Positions 9,234 through 19,016 of a stretch of DNA of 64,000 nucleotides are shown piece by piece (position 1 is the first letter of the stretch; each line of letters begins with the position of its first letter). The position numbers and the translations under genes were made by a program. Source of the stretch: Flavobacterium lipolyticum (GTDB lineage: Bacteria; Bacteroidota; Bacteroidia; Flavobacteriales; Flavobacteriaceae); contig NZ_JAJJMN010000001.1 of assembly GCF_020905335.1 (NCBI RefSeq), positions 496,001 to 560,000 of the forward strand. Direction: 5' to 3'. The notes under the pieces are model-generated. The model had not been told where the DNA came from. It ran no database searches and was given only the letters and a program-made list of their open reading frames with translations.

Positions 9234-9845
9234 CTATTCTACTTTTATATAAAATCGCTCTGTATTATTGTCGGTTATTTTTTCAATACCCCCATCTCCT
9301 TTCTTAGCAACATTAATAACATGCAATTCGTTTCCATTTATGGTGCAATTCCAAACTGTACCATCAGATAAAATAATATCCGAAAACAATGCATCTGATT
9401 TTTCTTTGTTGTAATACACTAATTTTTCAGACTTGATAAGTTTTTTTTCCTGCGTTTTCTTATTTTTCTCATACGAAGAGATTTCATTATCCTTGATCTC
9501 AATTAATTCCTCAAAATCTTTCTGAGAAGCTGCATTGTTTTGATTAGCAGCCCAAACCGGCTTATCTCCAACCATCTTCCAGGTACCAATGGCCTGCTTT
9601 AAAAGATGTTCTCTCAAAACTGTTCTTAAGGTATCTACTTTTTTAATCGATTCCTGACCTATTTCATTATCAGGTTTAATTTTAAAGGCAATATAAAATA
9701 AATCAATCGCTTTCTTATAATCCGCTTTTTCGTAGTAGTCTAAAGCTAATTCGTATCTGCTTTTCTGAAATGCGATTTTAGGATTGTTTTGGGCAAAGCT
9801 TTTAAAAGAGATTAATAAAACAATAAAAAATAGTTTCTTTTTCAT
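9234..9845 (-). CDS. Secreted protein with TPR-like N-terminus, function unknown
   Basis: The 203-residue product starts with a signal peptide (LFFIVLLISFKSFAQ, cleavage near residue 18). A single tetratricopeptide-like helix pair follows (ALDYYEKADYKKAIDLFYIA, about residues 33-52). The C-terminal half is strand-rich, starting at IGTWKMVGDKP, and reminiscent of small lipocalin-like domains that assess a molecule with a barrel. No enzyme motif is visible. A perfect TAGGTTTG -7 element lies just upstream and a terminator directly downstream, so it is a single-gene unit. Confidence 0.7.
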   Translation of the reverse strand: MKKKLFFIVLLISFKSFAQNNPKIAFQKSRYELALDYYEKADYKKAIDLFYIAFKIKPDNEIGQESIKKVDTLRTVLREHLLKQAIGTWKMVGDKPVWAANQNNAASQKDFEELIEIKDNEISSYEKNKKTQEKKLIKSEKLVYYNKEKSDALFSDIILSDGTVWNCTINGNELHVINVAKKGDGGIEKITDNNTERFYIKVE

Positions 9846-9872
9846 TAATAATGTAGGTTTTCATTTTTTTTG

Positions 9873-9880
9873 CAAACCTA
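9873..9880 (-). promoter_or_regulatory. -7 promoter element of the TPR-like gene
   Basis: On the minus strand this reads TAGGTTTG, a perfect TAnnTTTG match 28 bp upstream of the start codon. Confidence 0.6.
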
Positions 9881-10022
9881 GTTTTTTAATAGCAGACTTC
9901 CACATCCTTTTTAACTTTTTTTAATACGAACATTAAGATTTAACTTACAGATAGTCAGGGTGAAAATTCAATAACTCTGCCTCTCTTATATTTACCGCCA
10001 CTTTTTACCATTTTACCCTAAT

Positions 10023-10415
10023 TTAGACTGAAAATAAATTTAAAACCTCCATAGCCTTGTCTGTGTCTTTTTTAGCCACAAAGATATGATCGTGGTAAAA
10101 AGCAGCCACAACATTACAGCTTATTCCATTCTCAGAAAGTGCCTTTGAAAATGCTGCTGTCAAACCAACTGCTTCTAATGACGAATGCACAGTGAGTGTG
10201 ATCCAGGACATTACAACTGAGTAATCCAGCTTTAAGGTATCTGCCGTTTCTTTTTTCAAAATCAGAGTAATTGCTTCATTTTCTTTGAACAACATTACAA
10301 TATCATCCATAGCTATGTTCTCGATCTTTTCTACTTTACAGAAAACATAATCTCCTAAATTATGCTGAGGTTTCATGCTTTTTAGCAATTTTTCCAAATC
10401 TTTTTCTCCTGACAT
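10023..10415 (-). CDS. ACT domain protein (COG3602/DUF2241 type)
   Basis: The 130-residue protein contains paired ACT-like modules of the CASTOR/DUF2241 type. Signatures are MKPQHNLGDYVFCKV at the N-terminus and VHSSLEAVGLTAAFSKALSE in the second half. ACT modules bind amino acids and usually regulate something, and this short family has no known partner. It lies 21 bp downstream of the esterase gene on the same strand and may be co-transcribed with it. Confidence 0.85.
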   Translation of the reverse strand: MSGEKDLEKLLKSMKPQHNLGDYVFCKVEKIENIAMDDIVMLFKENEAITLILKKETADTLKLDYSVVMSWITLTVHSSLEAVGLTAAFSKALSENGISCNVVAAFYHDHIFVAKKDTDKAMEVLNLFSV

Positions 10416-10436
10416 TTTAAGTTTTTATTAAATGGG

Positions 10437-11693
10437 TTATTTTAGTTTTCCCAGCTTTTCCTTTGCTTCCGAAAAATTTTTATCCAACAGCAGCGCCTTT
10501 TCATAACTGACAATTGCATTTTTCTTATCACCATTAGCTTCATAAAAATCTCCAAGGGAATCATACACATTTGGACTTTGAGGATAATTGGTAACATTTA
10601 ACCTGAACAGATAACCTGCCAGCTCCATATCTTTTTTACCCAAAGACTGGTAGCCATATGCATTAACGGTATTTTCAGGAACATTAACGGTATAACCTAA
10701 ATGTTTTGAGACATTTTGGAAGTGCTTTTCAATCTTAGTAAACACCGCTTTATTAAAGTTAAACTGTTCCGTAATGGAAAGTTTTAACTGATTGAACTTA
10801 AATAGAAAACGCAGACCATCATAGATTGCGATCAATGGTACAGATCCGTGATTATCATCGCTGTAATACTGGTACTCATAATTCAGATTACTCTTTTTAT
10901 TGTTCTCCAAAAAATCATTAAAATCTAAAATGGAGCGGATATGTTTGGTAAGAAGTGTTGTATCTTTTCTAACTTTTTCAATATTCATCCCCTCATCCAT
11001 AGTATTTGCAGCCGCCATAAATAAGGAAACTTTTGACAGGTTTTTATTGGCTAATTTTTTCTTCGTATCTGCTAAAAACTTCTGACGATCCCACCACAAA
11101 CTTGGATCGATCGCAATATAAGAGTGAAATAAATCCGTATGATTAGCCAGAATATTCAAGGCTGTCAACCCTCCAAAAGAATGTCCAATCAAAGTTTTAA
11201 AAGGTGCTGTGGGGTATTTACCGTCGATATACGGAATCAATTCTTTCTGAAGAAATTCAACAAATTTTTCTCCTCCCCCAGACTGATCACTCAGGCTTTG
11301 GGGTACAAACGGGGGATCAACTTCCGAATGGGTTGGGGTTAAATCCCGATTCCTATTGGTGTTTGTTATACCCACTATAATCATTTCAGGACAATTTGTG
11401 TTTCCGTTCACTTCGCTCATTTCTTCAATTATCCCAACAACGGAGCTAAAATGTCCCTCTGCATCGAGTAAATAAACGACCGGATACTTTTGTTTTGCTA
11501 AACCAGTATTTCGGGCACTTTTAGGAAGATGTATCCATATTTTTCTATTTTCATTTAAAATTTTAGACGAAATACTATCTATGGTTCCTATTTCAATTCT
11601 ATTTTTATTTTGAGCAAATGCCAAACTCGTTGACAATACAAATAAACTGAAGAAGAGTATCTTTTTTCCAAAAACAATTTGTAGACTATTCAT
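10437..11693 (-). CDS. Secreted alpha/beta-hydrolase esterase (COG2819 type) with C-terminal TPR
   Basis: This 418-residue protein has a signal peptide (to about residue 28, LAFAQ). The esterase-D-like alpha/beta hydrolase domain has the nucleophile elbow GHSFGG (Ser172) and a probable acid in the DPSLWWD region. The catalytic His is probably in DDNHGS. Related enzymes hydrolyse iron-siderophores or other esters in the periplasm. The last ~70 residues contain a tetratricopeptide pair (SPNVYDSLGDFYEANGDKKN), an addition common in Bacteroidota members. There is no siderophore gene nearby, so the substrate remains open. Confidence 0.88.
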   Translation of the reverse strand: MNSLQIVFGKKILFFSLFVLSTSLAFAQNKNRIEIGTIDSISSKILNENRKIWIHLPKSARNTGLAKQKYPVVYLLDAEGHFSSVVGIIEEMSEVNGNTNCPEMIIVGITNTNRNRDLTPTHSEVDPPFVPQSLSDQSGGGEKFVEFLQKELIPYIDGKYPTAPFKTLIGHSFGGLTALNILANHTDLFHSYIAIDPSLWWDRQKFLADTKKKLANKNLSKVSLFMAAANTMDEGMNIEKVRKDTTLLTKHIRSILDFNDFLENNKKSNLNYEYQYYSDDNHGSVPLIAIYDGLRFLFKFNQLKLSITEQFNFNKAVFTKIEKHFQNVSKHLGYTVNVPENTVNAYGYQSLGKKDMELAGYLFRLNVTNYPQSPNVYDSLGDFYEANGDKKNAIVSYEKALLLDKNFSEAKEKLGKLK

Positions 11694-11759
11694 TTCTTAT
11701 GGACTTTTTCAATTCGTTACTAAAAATTCAAAACTTATTGTGCTGCTTTTATAAAACAC

Positions 11760-11799
11760 AGAAGTCGTCTTTTTAGTTAAAAAAAAACGACTTCTGTGG
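11760..11799 (-). terminator. Probable terminator after the M1 peptidase
   Basis: The arms CAGAAGTCGT and ACGACTTCTG flank a loop rich in T and A (CTTTTTAGTTAAAAAAAA). This forms a stem-loop between the peptidase stop and the esterase gene. Confidence 0.6.
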
Positions 11800-11806
11800 T
11801 ATTCTT

Positions 11807-13678
11807 TTATTTTCCTGACCAGGTATTGTCGGCAGGAGTAGCATCCATAAAAATACCACCATCTAGAACTACTTTTTTAATTTGCTTGCTGCTCTTCACT
11901 GTAACTGCGGCCAGTTTTTGATTCACCTGCCAAACAGCCGGTGTGCTATGAACTGTTTCTGTCGTATTATCTGCGTAGGTCACAATGGCATCAAACGGAA
12001 TGGCAAAACCACCAACATTGGCAACAGAAATAACATTCTTAGCCACCTTTTTAACGGAAAGATCTAAGTAATTATTCGTGAAAAACCAATTATCAAAAAA
12101 CCAATTCAAATTTTTACCCGAAGCTGTATTGATCGAATTAAAATAATCCCATGGAACCGGGTGTTTACCATTCCAATTGTCCATATAGGCATGCAATGCT
12201 TTTTTAAACAAATCATCACCCAACAAGTCTTTTAAAGCCAGGTAAGACAAAGAAGCTTTTCCGTATGAATTATTGCCATAACCTGAATCTGATAACTGAG
12301 ACGACATCGTGATGATAGGCTGATCTTCTTCTGTAGACGGGTCATTTATATATTGCTCTACTCGAAATTCTTTATAAAACTTATCGGCAGCTTCTTTTCC
12401 ATGCTCCGCGATTCCTATCAAATATTCAAAAGTTGTCGCCCAGCCTTCGTCCATAAAAGCATAACGCGTTTCGTTGATTCCCATATAAAAAGGAAAATAG
12501 GTATGAGCTACTTCATGATCCTGAACCAATTGTGCAAAAACAGGATCTCCCATTTGCGAATCATTGCACATCATTGGATATTCCATATCTGCAAAGCCCT
12601 GAAAAGCCGTCATTTTAGAATACGGATAGGGAACTCCCGGCCAATTGTGTGAAAAGAAATCCAAAGCATATTGGTTGTACTTAATCGAATTTTCGAAATC
12701 GGTTCCTTTTACATCATAAGCTGCTTGGATACTGGCACGTCGCTTTGTTTTTTTATCCACAATTACACTTCCGGCATCCCATAAATAATGATCACTTAAG
12801 CCAAAACACACATCTGTAATGTTTTTAGCTTCAAATTTCCAAACGTTCCAATCGCTTTGTTTTGTTACCAAACCGCTTTTCATTTCCTGCTCATTGGCAA
12901 TGTGTAAAATTTCATCTGTTACGTATGATTTTTTTAAACGTGCAGCAAATTCAGGCTGTAAAACCTCATCCGGATTCAATAAATCTCCCGTTCCGTAAAC
13001 CACATAATTTTTAGGTGCTTTTACAGAATACATATAATCATTAAAATCATTATAAAACTCCTGACCTGAAGTATGAGGCAGGTTATCCCATTTGTTGTAA
13101 TCATCAAAAACAGAAACACGAGGATAACTATAGGCTACAAAAAAAGTAGTGTTGTCGATTTGCCCCTCTCTCCCGCTCACTTCTGATAGCGGATAATTCC
13201 AATCGATATCAATTGTAATTTTACTATGAGGCGGCAAAGGTTTCTTCATTTTTACGCTCCCAACTGTACCCCAGCTTTTTGCATCTTCTTTGTAAACTTC
13301 GCCTTCGATTTTCAAATTTGTAATTGTCAATCCTTCTGTAAAAAAACCTTCGCTATTTAATACCGCTCGTGGCGAGGTTTTTTTATGAATATTATTCACA
13401 AATCTAATTCGCAAATTTCTTAACGTATCATTACTGTTGTTTTCATACACGATCGTTTCGGTCCCGCTAACTACTTTTGTATTGGCATCTACAGTCAAAG
13501 CCATGTCATATTTACCATGGTTTTGCCAATAATTTTTCCCGGGTTTTCCATCCATAGAACGAACACCGTTCGTATAAGATTCTTTAATATTTCTTGGCAT
13601 GTAAAGTTCCTGTGCAAAACTATTTTGTGCTAAAAACAAAAACGCTATAAATAGCAATTGAAGTGATTTTTTTTCCAT
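11807..13678 (-). CDS. M1 family aminopeptidase, secreted
   Basis: The 623-residue protein has a signal peptide (to about residue 22) and the gluzincin active site: HEVAH at 388-392, then 18 residues, then the third zinc ligand Glu411. The upstream GFADMEYP (361-368) stands where M1 enzymes have the substrate-anchoring GxMEN motif. It should be a zinc aminopeptidase of the periplasm or cell surface that removes N-terminal residues from peptides. It looks monocistronic, with 113 bp to the esterase downstream. A run of A and T with AGAAGTCGT / ACGACTTCT arms (11760-11799) follows its stop and may terminate it. Confidence 0.93.
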   Translation of the reverse strand: MEKKSLQLLFIAFLFLAQNSFAQELYMPRNIKESYTNGVRSMDGKPGKNYWQNHGKYDMALTVDANTKVVSGTETIVYENNSNDTLRNLRIRFVNNIHKKTSPRAVLNSEGFFTEGLTITNLKIEGEVYKEDAKSWGTVGSVKMKKPLPPHSKITIDIDWNYPLSEVSGREGQIDNTTFFVAYSYPRVSVFDDYNKWDNLPHTSGQEFYNDFNDYMYSVKAPKNYVVYGTGDLLNPDEVLQPEFAARLKKSYVTDEILHIANEQEMKSGLVTKQSDWNVWKFEAKNITDVCFGLSDHYLWDAGSVIVDKKTKRRASIQAAYDVKGTDFENSIKYNQYALDFFSHNWPGVPYPYSKMTAFQGFADMEYPMMCNDSQMGDPVFAQLVQDHEVAHTYFPFYMGINETRYAFMDEGWATTFEYLIGIAEHGKEAADKFYKEFRVEQYINDPSTEEDQPIITMSSQLSDSGYGNNSYGKASLSYLALKDLLGDDLFKKALHAYMDNWNGKHPVPWDYFNSINTASGKNLNWFFDNWFFTNNYLDLSVKKVAKNVISVANVGGFAIPFDAIVTYADNTTETVHSTPAVWQVNQKLAAVTVKSSKQIKKVVLDGGIFMDATPADNTWSGK

Positions 13679-13893
13679 AACTTGTTTTAAGATTTTGGTG
13701 GTTTGATTGATTATAGTAGTTAGATGACATTTTTAACTTTAAGTTACATAATTCAAAAAAATTATTTCTAAAAATAAACAATAAAATCAGAACCTCAATC
13801 ACACAGAAAATCAAAGACTTAAAAAGAAAATAAAAACCGTCCAATTCAAAAAAGAAAAAGACGGCCTCTACAATTAATATATAACCCTGATAA

Positions 13894-15474
13894 CTACAAA
13901 ATATAATCGGTATTAATAAAATTCGATTCTCTGCTGTTTAGCAATTCCTGCAAAATTTCATTGTTATAAGCGATGTCTTTTGAAGCCACAAACGTACGGA
14001 TAGAAAAAGAACGCAAGGCATCCGGAATACTTAAAGTTCCTACCGCAGAATCTTTACGTCCTGTAAACGGGAAAGCATCAGGGCCACGCTGACAAGAACT
14101 GTTGAGGTTTACTCTGCATACTAAATTAACTAAGGCATCAATAAGCGGTGCCAAAGTTGTAATATCTTTTCCGAACAAACTCACCTGTTGTCCGTAATTG
14201 GATTCGGCCATATCTTCAAGTGGTTCTTTGATATCTTTAAATGAAATAATAGGAACCACCGGTCCAAACTGCTCTTCATGATACACGCGCATTTCTTTGT
14301 TTACGGGATACAAAACTGCCGGAAAAATATAATTTTCACTATGCTTCCCACCTTTTTCATTCAATACTTTTGCGCTCTTATGTAGGGCATCATCAATTAA
14401 GCCCTGAATGTATTTTGGCTTGTCCGTTTCCGGAAGCGGTGTTAAAGAAACTCCTTTTTCCCAAGGATTTCCAAATGCCAGACCGTCTACCTTTTCAGCA
14501 AAACGTTTATTGAATTCTTCCGCAATAGATTCATGTACGTACAGAACTTTTAATGCCGTGCAACGTTGTCCGTTAAAAGATAAAGTTCCTGCAATACATT
14601 CCTGAATCGCCAGATCTAAATCGGCATCGGGTAAAATAATAGCAGGATTCTTCGCTTCCAGACCTAAAATCAAACGCAATCTGTTTTTATTTGGATGCTG
14701 ATCCTGTAATGCTATGGCTGATTTACTGTTTCCAATTAGTGCCAAAACGTCAATTTTTCCCGACTTCATAATAGGCGAAGCTACTTCTCGGCCACGGCCG
14801 TAAACAATATTAATGACTCCTTTAGGAAAACTGCTTCTGAACGCTTCCAACAAAGGCGAAATACATAAAACACCATGTTTTGCCGGTTTGAAAATCACAG
14901 TATTTCCCATAATTAAAGCAGGAATCAACAATGAAAAAGTCTCATTCAAAGGATAGTTATAAGGTCCAAGGCACAAAACTACCCCAAGTGGCCCACGACG
15001 AATCATCGCATTTACACCCTGCACTTTTTCAAAATGAGAACTACGTCCGTTCAGTTCTTTATAACTATCAATGGTATCCCGAATATATTCAACGGTTCTG
15101 TCAAATTCTTTTTGCGAATCGCCCAGATTCTTTCCAATTTCCCACATTAAAAGTTTCACCACCTCTTCGCGGGTTTCCTTCATCTGTTTTACGAAATTTT
15201 CCATGCATTTAATACGGTCAACCACCTTCATCGTTGGCCATAAACCCTGACCTTTGTTGTAAGCGGTATTGGCAGCTTCCACTACTTCAGCAGCCTCTTT
15301 CTCTTCCATAAACGGAATCGATCCTAATAAAGTTGGTGTGTATTTTTCGGTTGAGGAAATGGTCGAAAAAACCGGGGTTGTCTGTCCCGTCCATGGTTTT
15401 AATTCTCCATTTACAAGATAAGTATCTTGATTGATCAAACTTTTAATTTGAAATTCTTCGGGTATTAAACTCAT
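13894..15474 (-). CDS. gapN: NADP-dependent glyceraldehyde-3-phosphate dehydrogenase (aldehyde dehydrogenase family)
   Basis: This 526-residue aldehyde dehydrogenase carries the oxyanion Asn in GPYNYP (N174), the general base in LGLEAKNP (E273) and the catalytic Cys in [10 protein letters not shown] (C305). Length and the [11 protein letters not shown] context fit the non-phosphorylating GapN branch, which oxidises glyceraldehyde 3-phosphate directly to 3-phosphoglycerate and makes NADPH. A cytosolic role in supplying NADPH is inferred from the family. It stands alone, with a terminator-like rhodanese gene spacer upstream. Confidence 0.88.
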   Translation of the reverse strand: MSLIPEEFQIKSLINQDTYLVNGELKPWTGQTTPVFSTISSTEKYTPTLLGSIPFMEEKEAAEVVEAANTAYNKGQGLWPTMKVVDRIKCMENFVKQMKETREEVVKLLMWEIGKNLGDSQKEFDRTVEYIRDTIDSYKELNGRSSHFEKVQGVNAMIRRGPLGVVLCLGPYNYPLNETFSLLIPALIMGNTVIFKPAKHGVLCISPLLEAFRSSFPKGVINIVYGRGREVASPIMKSGKIDVLALIGNSKSAIALQDQHPNKNRLRLILGLEAKNPAIILPDADLDLAIQECIAGTLSFNGQRCTALKVLYVHESIAEEFNKRFAEKVDGLAFGNPWEKGVSLTPLPETDKPKYIQGLIDDALHKSAKVLNEKGGKHSENYIFPAVLYPVNKEMRVYHEEQFGPVVPIISFKDIKEPLEDMAESNYGQQVSLFGKDITTLAPLIDALVNLVCRVNLNSSCQRGPDAFPFTGRKDSAVGTLSIPDALRSFSIRTFVASKDIAYNNEILQELLNSRESNFINTDYIL

Positions 15475-15522
15475 AATTTGGTCTGTTATAGTTTGGTTAT
15501 TAATAGCATTTGAAAAAGAAAA

Positions 15523-15543
15523 AAGAGGCTTTATAGGCCTCTT
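15523..15543 (-). terminator. Intrinsic terminator after the rhodanese gene
   Basis: AAGAGGC / GCCTCTT form a 7-bp stem around a 7-nt loop between the rhodanese stop and the gapN start region. Confidence 0.55.
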
Positions 15544-15551
15544 CTTCTCTC

Positions 15552-15863
15552 TTATGGGTTTACGGTTTCACCTTCCCAATCCAGAATTCCACCAAGCAAA
15601 TTGTAGGCATTACTAATCCCTAACTCATTCATAATCTGACATGCTTTGGCACTTCTGGCACCAGAACGGCAATACACATAATAATTTTTGTTTTTATCAA
15701 GCTCTTCGATTTCATAAATAAACCCTTGTCCTTTATTAATGTCGATGTTTACGGCATTCTCAATATAGCCGTCATTAAATTCGTCTTCAGTTCTTACGTC
15801 CAGTATAACTGCATTCTCGTCAGCAGTCAGCTGATTAACCCAATCTTCTTGTGATAAATTCAT
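15552..15863 (-). CDS. Single-domain rhodanese (sulfurtransferase)
   Basis: The 103-residue protein is one complete rhodanese domain. It shows [14 protein letters not shown] at the front and the active-site loop CRSGAR with Cys65, which carries the persulfide. Residues after the loop ([12 protein letters not shown] and [10 protein letters not shown]) are typical for PspE/GlpE-like single-domain enzymes. No signal peptide is seen, so it is cytosolic. It is close to the Crp/TauE/CstB sulfur genes and may feed or receive persulfide sulfur, which is inference. Confidence 0.92.
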   Translation of the reverse strand: MNLSQEDWVNQLTADENAVILDVRTEDEFNDGYIENAVNIDINKGQGFIYEIEELDKNKNYYVYCRSGARSAKACQIMNELGISNAYNLLGGILDWEGETVNP

Positions 15864-16532
15864 AGTAAATGTGTTTTTGTAAAATTACGACGTTTCTATT
15901 GATTAAAAACGTGCCAAATGCGATTTCGATTATTATTCTCAGAAAACGTTTTAGAGAAAGTACTATAATCAGTGAAAAGCAAATTTACTTACTATTTTTA
16001 AAAATATAGTCTATAAATTCGATAGAAAATAGGATTTTTTCATTTACACAAAACACCTCTTAAATATAATTTTCTGATAATTTATACCATTGCAATCCCC
16101 TATCTTTGTAATAAATTATAGATTTTAATTTTAATTTAATAAAAATGTTCTTTACGAATGTTTTTTTTGCCACAGCATAAAAGGATTAGATTGATTAAAA
16201 TTGTTTGCCACGAATCGCACGAATTAATACAAATTAATTCACATTGATTCTTGAAATTGGTCCGCCTGTTTGCTATCGCTCGGGTTGTACAAAAAAATAA
16301 AAAATCAACACATAGAATCATAGATTTAATTTCTAAGTTTAGAACAAAATAAAATAATACATTATTTACACATAGCGATGTGTGTTCATGTAAAGTGAAA
16401 CGTCTTTTTTTAAGCTTAAAAAACTATGTTTCTATGCGTCAAAATATTTTAAGCCTTGATTTCAAAAAATAAAATCTGTGTAAACCTGTTCAAATCGTAA
16501 AACCCGTGGGCATTAATTCCCTCCTATTATCA
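15864..16532. repeat. Long gene-free spacer with dispersed repeats
   Basis: No gene is supported here. A perfect TAnnTTTG element (TATCTTTG, 16101-16108) sits about 430 bp before the Crp/Fnr start. It is followed by repeat fragments found elsewhere in the window: GCCACGAATCGCACGAATTAAT (16200 on), an ACACATAG...CTATG pair (16300-16440) and a TGTGTAAACCTGTTCAAAT stretch. The pattern suggests that repeats were inserted between promoter and gene. Confidence 0.55.
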
Positions 16533-17159
16533 ATGCAAAACTCACTAAAAAATATATTTCCCAATTTCTCCGATGAACTTATCGAAACAATTGAAGAAAA
16601 CGGAACTCTGCAGGATTTTGAAGCCGGAACCATCTTAATGCGAACCGGACAATACATTAAAAACACGGTGTTAATTACCAAAGGGAAAATTAAAATTTAC
16701 CGCGAAGGTGAAGATGGCGGTGAATTTTTAATGTACTACCTACAACCCGGGCAAGCCTGCGCTATTTCGATGATCTGCACCGCTAAAAGCGAAAAAAGCC
16801 AGATAATGGCAAAAGTTGTCGAAGATGTTTCGGTTATGATGATTCCCTTGCAAATGATGGACAAATGGATGATGGAACACCGAACCTGGTATGAATTTGT
16901 AATTGATACCTACCGCAGCCGTTTTGAAGAAGTTCTCGAAGTAGTAGACAATATCGCTTTCCGTTCCATGGACGAGCGTCTGGAGTTTTACCTCAAACGA
17001 CATTCGGATGCTTGTGGCTGCTCTGAAGTAAATCTTTCGCATCAGGAAATTGCAACGGAATTGAATACTTCCAGAGAGGTAATTTCCCGACTCCTTAAAA
17101 AAATGGAGCAAAGAGGCCTGGTCAAACTCAACCGCAATCAGATTGAGCTTTTAAAGTAA
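16533..17159 (+). CDS. Crp/Fnr family transcriptional regulator
   Basis: This 208-residue regulator has an N-terminal cyclic-nucleotide-binding-like domain (FEAGTILMRTGQYIKNTVLI) and a C-terminal helix-turn-helix (LSHQEIATELNTSREVISRLL). The start used is the ATG at 16533. An upstream ATG at 16506 adds nine residues without homology. It has no FNR-type N-terminal cysteine cluster. It has four cysteines, C76 and C82 in the sensory domain and C161/C163 in an ACGC motif before the helix-turn-helix, that could respond to persulfide or redox state. It stands next to tauE. Matching 5-4-5 palindromes lie before tauE and the CstB-like gene, suggesting it controls sulfide detoxification. Confidence 0.9.
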   Translation: MQNSLKNIFPNFSDELIETIEENGTLQDFEAGTILMRTGQYIKNTVLITKGKIKIYREGEDGGEFLMYYLQPGQACAISMICTAKSEKSQIMAKVVEDVSVMMIPLQMMDKWMMEHRTWYEFVIDTYRSRFEEVLEVVDNIAFRSMDERLEFYLKRHSDACGCSEVNLSHQEIATELNTSREVISRLLKKMEQRGLVKLNRNQIELLK

Positions 17160-17220
17160 AAACATTTACTTTTTTGTTCTTAACCATTAAGAGATTAAGA
17201 AAAATTAAGAGTTAAAGACA

Positions 17221-17310
17221 ACGATTGTCACATTGAGCGAAATCGAAATGCTTTGCGTGTTCTCGACTCCGCTCGAACTGACCAATAAATTTGTGTAATT
17301 CGTGGCAGAA
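17221..17310. repeat. Dispersed repeat fragments
   Basis: ATTGTCACATTGAGCGAAAT and CTCGACTCCGCTCGAACTGA belong to the GTCATTTCG hairpin class seen more completely at 18285, 23104 and 44444. They are followed by AATTCGTGGCAG of the ATTCGTGGC repeat class. Confidence 0.5.
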
Positions 17311-17321
17311 AAAAAACTTAT

Positions 17322-17335
17322 GTGATAAATGTTAC
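17322..17335. promoter_or_regulatory. Candidate Crp/Fnr-type operator before tauE
   Basis: GTGAT-AAAT-GTTAC is an imperfect palindrome with 5-4-5 spacing, the geometry of FNR-like sites. Its centre (17328.5) is 29.5 bp before the first base of the -7 element. The site upstream of the CstB-like gene has exactly the same offset. It is about 43 bp upstream of the expected start site, a class II activator position. Confidence 0.55.
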
Positions 17336-17357
17336 TGTAGTTTTCTTTCCAACAAAG

Positions 17358-17365
17358 CATCTTTG
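17358..17365 (+). promoter_or_regulatory. -7 promoter element of tauE
   Basis: CATCTTTG has one mismatch to TAnnTTTG and lies 17 bp before the ATG at 17382. A weak -7 fits dependence on an activator bound at 17322-17335. Confidence 0.45.
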
Positions 17366-17381
17366 CATTAAAACAACTGCA

Positions 17382-18167
17382 ATGGAATATTTGGGATATT
17401 TTGCTTCAATCATTATCGGGATTTCACTAGGCCTTATTGGCGGCGGCGGATCTATATTAACCATTCCGATTTTGGTGTATTTGTTCAAAGTAAATCCGGA
17501 GCAGGCTACTTCTTATTCTTTATTTATTGTGGGATTAACTGCCATGTTTGGAAGTTACAGTCATTACAAAATGGGGAATCTTAAATTAAAATCAGCTTTG
17601 TATTTTGCGATTCCTTCTGTCATTTCGATTTTGATTATTCGGGAAGTTATTTTTCCTCAAATTGCTTCTACCCTGTTTTCTATAGCTTCATATTCGGTTT
17701 CCAAAGATTTTCTCATTATGATTATCTTCTCTGTATTGATGATTACAGCAGCAATTTCAATGATCCGAAAAAACAAACCCGAAACAAAAGCCACCGAAAC
17801 TAATTATGTTCAATTAAGTCTAATTGGATTTTTAGTTGGAATTGTGACTGGATTTTTGGGTGCCGGAGGTGGTTTTTTAATTATTCCTGCACTGCTTTTC
17901 TTTGCCAATTTACCCATGAAACAAGCCGTTGGAACTTCATTGTTGATTATTACGATTAACTCTTCGATAGGTTTCGGCGGCGATTTATACATCGGAACTC
18001 CCATAGATTATACCTTTTTACTAGGAATTTCTGCAATGGCACTCTTTGGAATGTTTATAGGAAGTCAGCTTTCTAAAAAAATCGACGGTGCAAAACTAAA
18101 ACCCATTTTCGGATGGTTTGTTTTGGTGATGGGGTTTTATATTATTACAAAGGAAGTTTTGTTTTAA
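17382..18167 (+). CDS. TauE/SafE family sulfite/organosulfonate exporter
   Basis: The 261-residue protein has about eight hydrophobic segments arranged as two homologous halves. Each opens with a Gly-rich motif (ISLGLIGGGGSILTIPIL and LVGIVTGFLGAGGGFLIIP), which is the TauE/SafE (DUF81) signature. I chose the ATG at 17382, because the 20 residues encoded upstream from 17322 overlap the putative operator and -7 element. These carriers move sulfite, sulfoacetate or related anions out of the cytosol, and export of sulfite made by the CstB-like enzyme is a reasonable inference. A Crp/Fnr gene precedes it. Confidence 0.88.
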   Translation: MEYLGYFASIIIGISLGLIGGGGSILTIPILVYLFKVNPEQATSYSLFIVGLTAMFGSYSHYKMGNLKLKSALYFAIPSVISILIIREVIFPQIASTLFSIASYSVSKDFLIMIIFSVLMITAAISMIRKNKPETKATETNYVQLSLIGFLVGIVTGFLGAGGGFLIIPALLFFANLPMKQAVGTSLLIITINSSIGFGGDLYIGTPIDYTFLLGISAMALFGMFIGSQLSKKIDGAKLKPIFGWFVLVMGFYIITKEVLF

Positions 18168-18284
18168 ATTTATTTTTTTCTCGCAGATAAAGCAGATTTT
18201 TATTTTAGTTAAGTGTAGAATATCTTTACTAAAGATGTAAAAAAAACATAAAAACTTTATTTTTAAACCAAATAATCACAATCA

Positions 18285-18385
18285 TTGTCATTTCGATGAA
18301 GGAGAAATCTCCGCGAGAAGCTCAACAAAGATTGACTTTCGTTGCGGAGTTACTTGCGAAGTTTCCTCGTACCTCGGAATGACAA
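18285..18385. repeat. GTCATTTCG-class hairpin element
   Basis: This ~100-bp element starts with TTGTCATTTCG and ends with CGGAATGACAA, inverted ends with one mismatch. Similar elements lie at 23104-23219 and 44444-44547. It sits between the convergent tauE and GNAT genes. Confidence 0.75.
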
Positions 18386-18419
18386 AAGTGTACAGGCTAA
18401 CTTTACACTTAAGCCTTTT

Positions 18420-18866
18420 TTACTTCCACCAATAATAATAGTTATGTTGACCGTCATATTCAAAACCACAGCGCGGATATAATTGGTTTCCTATATCATT
18501 TGTTTTTTCGGTTTCCAGCATCAAACCACAAGCATTGGTTTCCTCACACCATTCTTTACTGCGATCAATTAATGCCACAGAAAATCCTTTACCTCTATAA
18601 TCAGGATGTACAAAAAGATCATTTAACAGCCATAGTCTTTGCATTTTAGTAGAGCTAAATAATTTATAGAGCTGCACAAAACCAACTGCTTTTCCGTCTG
18701 CAATCGCTAAAAAAATATCCGACTCATTATGTAACAATCGTTCTTTAAGAAAGACTTTCCCTGCCTCAACATCAGATTTCTGACGATAGAAAACACGATA
18801 GAGGTCAAAAAGTTCAGCTGTTTCATTGAGATCTTCTAAACTTGCTTTTTTGATTTGGTAATTCAT
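18420..18866 (-). CDS. GNAT family N-acetyltransferase
   Basis: The 148-residue protein has the acetyl-CoA loop in HPDYRGKGFSVALIDR (about residues 92-107) after the strand LWLLNDLFV. It also has the C-terminal ETEKTNDIGNQLYPRCGFEYD pattern of the Ard1/YjgM-like GNAT group. The substrate is not evident. It points away from the repeat array behind it and toward tauE. A one-mismatch -7 (TATTTTCG on the minus strand, 18893-18900) lies just upstream. Confidence 0.85.
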   Translation of the reverse strand: MNYQIKKASLEDLNETAELFDLYRVFYRQKSDVEAGKVFLKERLLHNESDIFLAIADGKAVGFVQLYKLFSSTKMQRLWLLNDLFVHPDYRGKGFSVALIDRSKEWCEETNACGLMLETEKTNDIGNQLYPRCGFEYDGQHNYYYWWK

Positions 18867-19016
18867 TATTGTAAATTTTGAGATTAAAAGAACGAAAATA
18901 TTCTAAAACTTAAACTCTTTTATAGTCCAGATTTCATAAAACGGGATCATCCAGAACTTAATTCTTTTCAAGAGATTCTTAAACAAAAAAACAAATTATC
19001 TCTTTTACTATTTCTA

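Noticed and set aside
13620..13844. 74-residue minus-strand frame upstream of the M1 peptidase
   Set aside because: It overlaps the peptidase signal sequence region, is AT-driven and shows no family features.
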